64,000 bases of DNA from UBA6898 sp964463135 (GTDB lineage: Bacteria; Nitrospirota; Thermodesulfovibrionia; Thermodesulfovibrionales; UBA6898), in NCBI GenBank assembly GCA_964463135.1, contig CAYXBA010000017.1, positions 14,876 through 78,875 on the forward strand. Direction: 5' to 3'. Shown here piece after piece: positions 9,105 to 15,254 of this stretch (positions within the stretch are counted from its first letter, which is position 1; the number at the start of each line of letters is the position of its first letter). The translations under genes and the position numbers were made by a program. The notes beneath the pieces are model-generated. The model searched no databases. It was given only the letters and a program-made list of their open reading frames with translations, and was not told where the DNA came from.

Positions 9105-9627
9105 CCGGCTCTTCACTCTTCACGCTTTACGCTTTACGGCCTTTACACGCTTTACGGCCTCATTAACCCTTTGCCTTCTGCCGTTCACGGTTCTGGCCGC
9201 AGAAACTGCAGTTGAAAAAAGGGCAGCCCTGGAAAAAGTGACCATTCACAAAGAGTCAGGACCACGTCATGACAGGGCTTCAAAAAAGACCGAAGAGACC
9301 TTTCTTGTTGAAGTGGTAAAGGACCGGGAGGGCCTGAAAAAAGGACTTTCAGAACGCGAATTTATGCCGGAAGATCATGGCATGCTCTTTGTAATTGATA
9401 GCTCACAGGAACATGCCTTCTGGATGAAGGGCATGAGGTTCCCGCTCGACATCATCTTTCTGGGAGAAAATATGCATATCATCGAGATCCTCGAGGACCT
9501 CCAGCCCTGCGGAAACTGCCCTGTTTATTTTCCCAAGGGCCGGCCGTCATATGCACTTGAGATCAACGCAGGCCTGGCAAAAAAACTGGGCCTTGCCATA
9601 GGAGATACCCTTGTCATTGAAAAATAA
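9097..9627 (+). CDS. DUF192 family secreted protein
   Basis: The 176-residue protein has a C-terminal DUF192 domain (about 65-176) with the conserved pieces GLSEREFMPEDHGMLFV, HAFWMKGMRFPLDIIFL and GNCPVYFPKGRPSYALEI. The family is exported and of unknown biochemical function. The ATG at 9097 overlaps the stop region of the upstream gene, and GGAG lies about 13 bases upstream. The signal peptide is unusual. Its N-terminal part (LFTLHALRFTAFTRFTA) is encoded by the TTTACGC-type heptamer array at 9111-9163, which runs straight into the hydrophobic core (SLTLCLLPFTVLA). The domain call is firm; the exact start is likely but not certain. Confidence 0.8.
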   Translation: MRSRLFTLHALRFTAFTRFTASLTLCLLPFTVLAAETAVEKRAALEKVTIHKESGPRHDRASKKTEETFLVEVVKDREGLKKGLSEREFMPEDHGMLFVIDSSQEHAFWMKGMRFPLDIIFLGENMHIIEILEDLQPCGNCPVYFPKGRPSYALEINAGLAKKLGLAIGDTLVIEK

Positions 9628-9635
9628 GTCTAAAG

Positions 9636-9750
9636 GAATGAGACAGGTAAAGGTAAAGAGATGAGGCAGGTAAAGAATATAAAGCAGGCTCTTAGCTCAT
9701 GGCAGAATTTACGATTTACGATTTACGATTTACGAATCACGATTCACGGT
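9636..9750 (+). repeat. Composite hexamer and heptamer repeat array
   Basis: The gap between the DUF192 and CpsB genes holds a composite block. AGGTAAAGGTAAAGAGATGAGG-like hexamer words (about 9640-9700) are followed by a clean 7-bp array of GATTTAC/GAATCAC/GATTCAC units (9706-9749). The hexamer block closely matches those at 15045, 22905 and 23690. No promoter or gene is seen in it. Confidence 0.8.
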
Positions 9751-9757
9751 CTTTTAC

Positions 9758-10471
9758 ATGATTGACATTCACTGCCATATTCTGCCGGCCATTGACGACG
9801 GCTCTCCGGACATGGAAACAACCATGAAGATGCTCGCCATTGCTGCGCGGGACGGCATAACCCATATTGTGGCAACGCCCCACTTCAGGCAGGGCGAGGA
9901 GCCCGCTGTTCAGACCATCCTGCAAAATCTCAGAACCGTCCAGGATGAAGCGGCCAGACAGGGCAGCCCGGTCAAGCTGTACAGCGGGGCTGATATCAGA
10001 CTTACGTATGAGCTCTTTGAGGCCCTGGACAGGGAAGATCTGCCTGCCATCAACAATTCACGCTATTTCCTGCTCGAACTGCCTGACCTCATTCCCCCGC
10101 ATCTGGAGGACTTCATCTTTGAATCTAAGATCAAAGGATATGTCCCGATCATCACCCATCCTGAACGCAACTACAGCCTGCTTTCAGCAAACGATAAAAC
10201 TGATGCACTCAGGGAATCCGGCGCCCTCTTCCAGCTCACCGCCATGAGCATTACCGGCGACTTCGGGAGGCAGATCAGGAAATTCTCACTCCACCTGCTC
10301 AAAAAGGGATATGTGGATTTTGTGGCATCTGATGCTCACAGCACAGACCGGAGGATCCCGGTGCTTTCGGATGCATACAATGAGGTGACAGACATCCTCG
10401 GAACAGACAAGGCACGGAAGATGTTCATCGACAACCCGCGGGCAGTGCTCGACAACAGGGAACTCAGGTAA
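9758..10471 (+). CDS. CpsB/YwqE-type PHP tyrosine phosphatase
   Basis: The 237-residue protein opens with the PHP metal-binding motif DIHCHILPAIDDGS and continues with VATPHF, ITHPERN (about 133-139) and ASDAHS (about 189-194). This matches manganese-dependent phosphotyrosine phosphatases of the CpsB/Wzb-alternative family. These enzymes dephosphorylate the tyrosine tail of Wzc/CpsD-type kinases, so the substrate is probably the protein encoded at 2651-4957. The family is best known in Gram-positive bacteria but also occurs in Gram-negative EPS loci. The stop codon TAA is formed within the AGGTAAAG word that opens the next repeat array. Confidence 0.9.
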   Translation: MIDIHCHILPAIDDGSPDMETTMKMLAIAARDGITHIVATPHFRQGEEPAVQTILQNLRTVQDEAARQGSPVKLYSGADIRLTYELFEALDREDLPAINNSRYFLLELPDLIPPHLEDFIFESKIKGYVPIITHPERNYSLLSANDKTDALRESGALFQLTAMSITGDFGRQIRKFSLHLLKKGYVDFVASDAHSTDRRIPVLSDAYNEVTDILGTDKARKMFIDNPRAVLDNRELR

Positions 10472-10690
10472 AGGAATAAGTAGAGTGAGAGAAGCAGGTA
10501 TAGGTAAAGAAAGGAGAAGATTCATTACGTTACCTTTACCTGATGTTTTTTTACCTTTACCTGTTTTTTCTCTACCTCTGCTTTTACCTGAAGTATTCTC
10601 TGCCTGTTCCTCTCTGCCTCTGCCTTACCTGATCTTTTCTCTACCTCTATCTTCATCTTTACCTTTACCTTTTCCTTTATCTGTGCTGTT
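10466..10690 (+). repeat. Hexamer tandem-repeat array with inverted arms
   Basis: After the CpsB stop, AGGTAAAGG-type words occupy about 10466-10515. The complementary orientation (TACCTTTACCTG, CTCTACCTCTAT, CTTTACCTTTAC) fills 10533-10690. Most units keep a 6-base period. The two arms could pair into a long imperfect hairpin in the transcript. An open frame through the right arm is low complexity and not a gene. No promoter is seen for the following antiterminator gene. Confidence 0.8.
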
Positions 10691-10699
10691 TGTTAACCC

Positions 10700-11182
10700 A
10701 TGAACTGGTACGCCATATACACCAAGCCGCAGTGTGAGGATTCTGTCTCACTCATGCTCAGGAATGCGGGCCTTGAGGTGCTCAACCCGAGGATACGCAT
10801 CAAGAAATATCACCGGGGCAGATATGAACAGGTCATCGAATCTCTCTTCAAGAGCTATATATTTGCCTGTTTTGACAACGATACGCACCACCACATGATC
10901 CGCTACACCCGCGGGGTGAAATATATTGTCGGCAAGGACCATCCCATTATTGTGCCGCAGGAGATCATCGACGCCATGCGGGAGCAGATGGAAGACGACA
11001 TCATTACGCCAAAACCGGAGAACCTCTCGAAAGGCGACCGCGTCGTGATCAGGGAAGGACCCTTTGCCAGTTTCTACGGCATATTTCAGCATCCTGTGCC
11101 GGGCAGGGACAGGGTTGTAATTCTCCTTGAAGCCCTGAACTCACGCCTTGAAGTGGAGGACGTATCGGTCAGGAAGGCGTAA
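10700..11182 (+). CDS. RfaH/NusG-family transcription antiterminator
   Basis: The 160-residue protein has a NusG N-terminal domain beginning MNWYAIYTKPQCEDSVS, followed by LFKSYIFACFD. A KOW domain starts near residue 113 (GDRVVIREGPFASFYGIFQ). Specialised NusG paralogues (RfaH, LoaP, UpxY) bind RNA polymerase at an ops-like pause and suppress termination across long polysaccharide operons. An ops match lies 180 bases downstream at 11363-11375, and the gene sits between the export genes and the glycan genes, as expected for such a factor. Whether it behaves like RfaH or LoaP cannot be decided from sequence. Confidence 0.88.
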   Translation: MNWYAIYTKPQCEDSVSLMLRNAGLEVLNPRIRIKKYHRGRYEQVIESLFKSYIFACFDNDTHHHMIRYTRGVKYIVGKDHPIIVPQEIIDAMREQMEDDIITPKPENLSKGDRVVIREGPFASFYGIFQHPVPGRDRVVILLEALNSRLEVEDVSVRKA

Positions 11183-11189
11183 GAAAACA

Positions 11190-11490
11190 GTTCAACGTTC
11201 TCAGTTCAAAGTTAGCCCTGTATTCTCCTAGACCTCGAACATAGAACCTTGAACCATCTTGATTGAACTTTCTTCATCTTTTGCGGTATTCTTAATTCGT
11301 TCAGTGACTGAACGCAGCCCCTCAAAGAGCCGCTCCTTTTGTAGTGACCCCTGTCATGACCGGGCGGTAGCATGCCCTAAAAGAAGAGTTCTAAGTTCTA
11401 TGTTCTAAGCCCTTTGAACTTTGAACCTCGAACTTTGAACATTGAACTTTGAACCTCGAACTTTGAACCTCGAACTTTGAACATTTTTTA
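11190..11490 (+). repeat. TTGAAC-type heptamer array around the ops site
   Basis: This 320-base gap carries no gene. Its left arm reads GTTCAA/AGTTCAA, and its right arm reads TTTGAAC, CTCGAAC and ATTGAAC with a strict 7-base period (11406-11483). The arms are inverted relative to each other and could pair. The ops-like site lies between them in a non-repetitive central segment of about 120 bases. Confidence 0.8.
11363..11375 (+). promoter_or_regulatory. ops element (RfaH-type recruitment/pause site)
   Basis: GGCGGTAGCATGC matches the E. coli ops element GGCGGTAGCGTGC at 12 of 13 positions, including the GGCGGTAGC part that forms the small non-template hairpin. It lies in an untranslated leader between the antiterminator gene and the downstream glycan operon, on the transcribed strand. 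Outer bases GGGC (11362-11365) and GCCC (11374-11377, one base offset possible) can extend a stem. Confidence 0.75.
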
Positions 11491-11503
11491 CTAACCCGTC
11501 TCT

Positions 11504-11836
11504 ATGACCGAAACCCAGTTCAAGACCCTTCGCGAATTAGCAAAGGACAGCACTCTTTCGCAGCGCGACCTGTCGCAGAAGATGGGCCTGAGCCTCGGCA
11601 GGGTCAACTATATTATTAATGCCCTGGTCGAAAAGGGGTACATCAAGGCAGAGCGGTTCAAGAACTCGAAGAACAAGATGGCATACATGTATGTCCTTAC
11701 CCCGCATGGCATGGCCGAGAAATTCAGACAGACACAGGCCTTTCTGCTTCGCAAAACAGCTGAGTATGAGCAGTTAAGAACTGAGATAGAACAACTGCGG
11801 AATGAGCATGAAAAAAGTTCAAGGTTCAATGCTTAA
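11504..11836 (+). CDS. MarR-family EPS-associated transcriptional regulator
   Basis: The 110-residue protein has a winged-helix region (LSQRDLSQKMGLSLGRVNYIINALVEKGYIKAE) followed by YVLTPHGMAEK and a C-terminal coiled coil (FLLRKTAEYEQLRTEIEQL). This matches the small MarR-like family found in EPS loci. It probably regulates this operon. The last residues (KSSRFNA) are encoded by GTTCAA-type repeat words running into the intergenic array. It is seven bases from the next gene, so the two are cotranscribed. Confidence 0.85.
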   Translation: MTETQFKTLRELAKDSTLSQRDLSQKMGLSLGRVNYIINALVEKGYIKAERFKNSKNKMAYMYVLTPHGMAEKFRQTQAFLLRKTAEYEQLRTEIEQLRNEHEKSSRFNA

Positions 11837-11842
11837 CAGGCC

Positions 11843-12208
11843 ATGAAAATTGAGAAATTTGAAGATATCGAGGCATGGAAACAGGCAAGGGAGCTGGTCA
11901 GCAGAACTTATATGCATTTCAATAACGTTAAAGATTATAGCTTTAAAGATCAGGTTCAAAGAGCTGCAGTTTCCGTAATGTCCAACATTGCAGAGGGATT
12001 TGATCGTGGAAGCAACAAAGAGTTTATTCAGTACCTGGTCATTGCACGAGGATCGGTTTCAGAGGTAAGGAGTTTGCTCTACGCCGCACAAGACATAGGA
12101 TATATTAGCGAAAAACCCCTTAGTGACCTTTCGACTCGCTGTTTCGCTTTAACAAGTCTCATAAACGATTTTATCCGCTACCTCAGAAACTCGGAGAGAA
12201 AAAGATAA
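11843..12208 (+). CDS. Four-helix-bundle protein (23S rRNA intervening-sequence protein family)
   Basis: The 121-residue product has the family signature: FEDIEAWKQARELV near the start, then QVQRAAVSVMSNIAEGFDRGS, KEFIQYLVIARGSVSEVRSLLYAA and a C-terminal helix. Relatives occur as ORFs inside 23S rRNA intervening sequences, as Avd in diversity-generating retroelements, and as solitary genes. There is no rRNA or reverse transcriptase here, so it is solitary. Its biochemical role is unknown; small basic bundles of this kind may bind nucleic acid. It is the first of three copies in this window, each embedded in repeat arrays. Confidence 0.85.
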   Translation: MKIEKFEDIEAWKQARELVSRTYMHFNNVKDYSFKDQVQRAAVSVMSNIAEGFDRGSNKEFIQYLVIARGSVSEVRSLLYAAQDIGYISEKPLSDLSTRCFALTSLINDFIRYLRNSERKR

Positions 12209-12285
12209 CCTTGAACTTTGAACATAGAACAGTCGTTAATAGGAGATAACATTGAACACTGAACATCGAACATCGAACAAGATCT
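12209..12285 (+). repeat. TTGAAC-type heptamers leading into the epimerase start
   Basis: Words such as TTGAACT, TTGAACA, ACTGAAC and ATCGAAC occupy the short gap and continue into the first codons of the epimerase. An AGGAG ribosome-binding site sits within it at 12241-12245. Confidence 0.7.
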
Positions 12286-13286
12286 TGGTAACCGGCGCAG
12301 CCGGCTTCATCGGCTTTCATCTTTCAACGAGACTGCTCGAGCGCGGCGACGAGGTCGTCGGCCTGGACAACCTCAACGACTACTATGACGTGAACCTGAA
12401 GCTTGCCCGGCTGAAGCAGGTGGCCATGGACCCGAACTTCAAGCCGGTCCGCATTGACCTTGCTGACCGGGACGCAATGAAAAAGCTCTTCGAAGAAGAG
12501 AAGTTCGATGGTGTTGTGAACCTTGCGGCCCAGGCCGGAGTCAGGTATTCGCTCATAAACCCCTATTCGTATATAGACAGCAATGTCAGCGGCTTTTTGA
12601 ACATCCTTGAGGGCTGCAGACACAATAACGTTAAGCATCTTGTCTTTGCGTCGTCGAGTTCCGTGTACGGCGCAAACACAAAGATGCCTTTTTCCGTGCA
12701 TGACAATGTGGACCACCCGGTCTCGCTCTACGCTGCAACAAAAAAAGCGAACGAGCTTATGGCGCACACCTATGCAAGCCTGTACAAGATACCCTGCACA
12801 GGCCTGAGATTCTTCACCGTGTACGGCCCCTGGGGAAGACCGGACATGGCCCTCTTCCTCTTCACCAAGGCGATCCTCGAGGACAGGCCCATTGATGTCT
12901 TCAATTACGGGAAAATGCAGCGCGACTTCACATACATAGATGATATCGTCGAAGGCGTTGTCAGGGTCCTGGACAGGGTGCCTGCGCCGAACCCTGCCTG
13001 GTCAGGCGATGCTCCCGATTCTGCCTCCAGTTATGCGCCGTACAAGCTCTATAACATCGGCAACAACAACCCGGTCGAGCTGATGCACTACATCGAGGTG
13101 CTCGAACAGTGCCTCAACAAAAAGGCAGAGAAGAACCTGCTTCCGATACAGGCGGGCGATGTGCCGGCAACCTATGCAGACGTGGATGACCTTATCAAAG
13201 ATGTCGGATTCAAACCTTCCACCTCCATAGAAGAGGGCATAGCAAAATTCGTTGCGTGGTATAGGGAATATTATAAGAGGCCGTAA
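12252..13286 (+). CDS. UDP-glucuronate 4-epimerase-like NAD-dependent epimerase
   Basis: The 344-residue protein of the extended SDR family has the NAD motif VTGAAGFIGFHLS, the catalytic SSSVYG...YAATKK pair, and FTVYGPWGRPDMA, which is typical of CapI/UDP-GlcA 4-epimerases. The expected reaction is UDP-glucuronate to UDP-galacturonate, supplying an acidic sugar. The start is a TTG at 12252, six bases after AGGAG. The first ten codons (NTEHRTSN) are made of TTGAAC-type repeat words, and the native fold begins at KILVTG. The stop codon TAA falls inside the first GCCGTAAAGCG word of the next array. The substrate is inferred from family resemblance. Confidence 0.85.
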   Translation: MNTEHRTSNKILVTGAAGFIGFHLSTRLLERGDEVVGLDNLNDYYDVNLKLARLKQVAMDPNFKPVRIDLADRDAMKKLFEEEKFDGVVNLAAQAGVRYSLINPYSYIDSNVSGFLNILEGCRHNNVKHLVFASSSSVYGANTKMPFSVHDNVDHPVSLYAATKKANELMAHTYASLYKIPCTGLRFFTVYGPWGRPDMALFLFTKAILEDRPIDVFNYGKMQRDFTYIDDIVEGVVRVLDRVPAPNPAWSGDAPDSASSYAPYKLYNIGNNNPVELMHYIEVLEQCLNKKAEKNLLPIQAGDVPATYADVDDLIKDVGFKPSTSIEEGIAKFVAWYREYYKRP

Positions 13287-13405
13287 AGCGTGAGGCGTAA
13301 AGCGTAACAGAGAGATTAAGAAGCCGTGAAGCGTAAGAGGCCGTAAAGCGTAAAGCGTGAGGCGTAAAGCGCAACAGGCAGATTAAGAGGCCGTGAGGCG
13401 TAAAG
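13283..13405 (+). repeat. GCGTAAA-type heptamer array
   Basis: GGCCGTAAAGCG, GTGAGGCGTAAAGCG and related words fill the gap after the epimerase. This is the complement orientation of the TTTACGC arrays, and it supplies the epimerase stop codon. Its matching opposite arm lies at 14651-14797, on the far side of the disrupted four-helix-bundle gene. Confidence 0.8.
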
Positions 13406-13526
13406 GATAGAGTGTTAGAAAAACCTCATAAAAAATTGGATGTCTGGAAAAAATCTTTGGAATTGGTCAAACAGGTCTATGCCGCGACAAGATCATTCCC
13501 TCAAAGTGAAATATATGGCCTTACTA

Positions 13527-14375
13527 GAAGCCATCTCAAAAATACCTTCTAAGGAGAATTAAGGTGCAGGCCAGATGAGCAAAGGCCAGAAAGTTATCGA
13601 TATGGTATTCATACCTGACAACAATACGTCGGAAATTATGCATCCATGCAAAGAGACGTTCAATATGCCATCTTCTGCAATATCGTCTCAGGACACGGCC
13701 ATCCTGAGTAGGTGGTTTAGTTCTGTTTTGCTTGTGAGGAGCAATAAGCTCAATACCTTCCAGCGCAAGAGATTTATCCAGCGGGTCACTGTCGTAGGCC
13801 CGATCTCCGATCAGTCGCTCAGGCTTATCTGTAATGAAGCGTTCTTTGAGAGTATCGCTGACAAGGGTGACTTCATGCGGCGAAGCAGACGTAGTGTGCA
13901 GGGCGATAGGAAGACCAGAGCCATCTGCCACTGCCATGAGCTTCGTACCCTTGCCCCGCTTGGTCTTTCCGACACCGAAGCCCCTTTTTTCGCTACCACA
14001 AAGGTTGCGTCTATAAAGCATTCGCTGAGATTGAACTTGCCACGGTCTCGTAAGTCAGTGGCAAGCGCCTCCAGGATACTTCGGAATACTCCTGAGCTGA
14101 CCCATTCCTGGAATCTGCGGTGGCAGGTCTGATAGGGTGGAAAGCGTTCGGGCAAATCATACCAGCGGGCTCCGGAACGGAGTATCCAAAGTATGCCATT
14201 GAGGACTTCCCGGTCATCACGTCGTGGTCGGCCTTTCCGGTCTTCCCGGATAGGAGCTTTGGGGATAAGGGGTTCGATGATTGTCCATTGGATGTCTGAT
14301 ATCTCTTCTTTTCGTGCCATAGTTCCAATGTACCAAAGCTCGATAAAAAGTACAAGGGGTTTTTGAGATGGCTTC
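13527..14375 (-). mobile_element. IS5-family (IS427-like) insertion sequence, 849 bp
   Basis: The ends are exact 16-bp inverted repeats, GAAGCCATCTCAAAAA at 13527-13542 and its complement at 14360-14375, with further imperfect pairing inward. A TA dinucleotide flanks both ends (13525-13526 and 14376-14377), consistent with a 2-bp target duplication. The element carries a two-frame transposase on the minus strand. Size, TA target and split transposase all fit the IS427 subgroup of IS5. Confidence 0.85.
13536..14320 (-). CDS. IS5/IS427-like transposase in two overlapping frames
   Basis: The first frame (14320 down to 13811) begins MARKEEISDIQWTIIEPLIP and carries the first catalytic Asp (ECFIDATF). 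The second frame (ending at 13536) carries IGDRAYDSDP and the Glu region RRWHIERLFAWMHNFRR. Continuity needs a -1 shift at the A6G4 run (complement of 13981-13990), after which the reading becomes KRGFGVGKTKRGKGTKL. Programmed frameshifting is normal in this subgroup, so the element may be active. A simple disabling mutation is also possible. The stop lies inside the left terminal repeat. Confidence 0.82.
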
Positions 14376-14650
14376 TAACCAGATCAGAAGGGCTGCCATC
14401 TCAATTCCATCCAACATAGCAGAAGGCGCAGCGAGGCAGACAAAAAAAGAATTTATCCAGTTTCTGCACGTGGCCCAAGGTTCATTGAGTGAACTTGATA
14501 CGCAAATCAATATCTCATTGGAATTAAAATATCTTAAAAGGGCAGAGCTTAATGGGAGGGCAAATGCTCATGAGCGATATAGACAAGATGCTCACCGGTC
14601 TCATCAAGTCATTGAAAAGGCCGCAAGTCATTTGATATGGGCTATCCAAA

Positions 14651-14797
14651 CGCCTCTTTACGATTCATGATTTGCACCCTTTTGTCTTTTACTATTCACG
14701 TTTTACGATTTACGCCTCACGTCCTTTTTACGCTTTAAGGTCTCTTCACGCTTTACGCCTTACGCTTTACGGCCTCTTTACGCTTTACGACGAGAAA
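14651..14797 (+). repeat. TTTACGC-type heptamer array
   Basis: CTCTTTACGATTCATG, TTTTACGATTTACGCC, TTCACGCTTTACGCC and similar words run with a 7-base period up to the next small gene. All are in the open orientation, so long spurious reading frames cross it. No gene is assigned. Confidence 0.8.
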
Positions 14798-14801
14798 AGT
14801 T

Positions 14802-15044
14802 ATGCCCTACGTTCGGGTAAAAAAACGGAAAGAAAAAAGCCTGGCACGGAAACTGAAGCACCGGTTCCGTGGCGGCAGCAGAGCAAGACCGCTCAGCTTT
14901 TACGTGTACATGCTCCTGGCCTTCATCCTCGCCCTGCTCATCGGCATGTATTTGATAAAGAAGGCAAACCGCATTGAACCGGCTCAGCCTGTGGAGAGTT
15001 CACTGCAGAGCGCACCAGCTCTCAGCTCGCAGGCTCAGGGATAA
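14802..15044 (+). CDS. Small single-pass membrane protein, unknown
   Basis: The 80-residue product has a very basic N-terminus (MPYVRVKKRKEKSLARKLKHR), one membrane helix (LSFYVYMLLAFILALLIGMYL) and a short polar tail. By the positive-inside rule the N-terminus would be cytoplasmic. No family is recognised. The gene lies between two repeat arrays, upstream of the histidine kinase. The ATG at 14802 has only a weak purine-rich stretch (GAGAAAAG) before it. The stop TAA is part of the following AGATAAAGG repeat. Confidence 0.6.
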   Translation: MPYVRVKKRKEKSLARKLKHRFRGGSRARPLSFYVYMLLAFILALLIGMYLIKKANRIEPAQPVESSLQSAPALSSQAQG

Positions 15045-15250
15045 AGCAGATAAAGGTATAGAGATGGAGCAGGTAAAGAATATAAAGCAGGCTCTTGGCT
15101 CTCGGTTTTTTACTATGAACCATCAGCCACGAACTTTCTTTACTGCTCTCAGTTTTTTGCTTCTGAACTATTTACTTTTCACGCCTTACGCTTTACGATT
15201 CACGCTTTACGATTCACGAATTACGAATTACGAATCACGCTTCACGGCCT
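15043..15250 (+). repeat. Composite hexamer then heptamer array
   Basis: The block at 15043-15105 (GGTATAGAGATGGAGCAGG, AAAGAATATAAAGCAGGC) nearly repeats that at 9640-9700. After about 65 less regular bases, TTCACGCCTTACGC, TTTACGATTCACGC and GAATTAC/GAATCAC units run from about 15175 to 15247, ending eight bases before the histidine kinase start. No other feature is seen. Confidence 0.8.
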
Positions 15251-15254
15251 CTGA

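Larger units (their letters stand above)
13412..14635 (+). pseudogene. Four-helix-bundle protein gene, split by an IS and frameshifted
   Basis: The left piece starts at a GTG (13412) and reads LDVWKKSLELVKQVYAATRSF...EIYGLT up to the insertion. The right piece resumes at 14378 with NQIRRAAISIPSNIAEGAARQ. Removing the IS and one TA restores a continuous EIYGLT-NQIRRAA, which is the family signature. A second lesion, a net +1 shift, lies between LKYLKRAE and the expected C-terminus MLMSDIDKMLTGLIKSLKRP (14564-14632). The gene is therefore dead by two independent changes. It is the second of three family members in this window. Confidence 0.85.

Noticed and set aside
10485..10703. 72-codon open frame before the antiterminator gene
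   Set aside because: It consists wholly of TACCTT/CTCTACC hexamer repeats and has no conserved content.
11843..12208. Diversity-generating retroelement (Avd-like gene)
   Set aside because: No reverse transcriptase, template repeat or variable repeat is visible near any of the three four-helix-bundle genes.
14672..14977. 101-codon open frame rich in FTLY-like residues
   Set aside because: It is TTTACGC repeat DNA read in the always-open orientation and then runs out of frame through the small membrane-protein gene at 14802.
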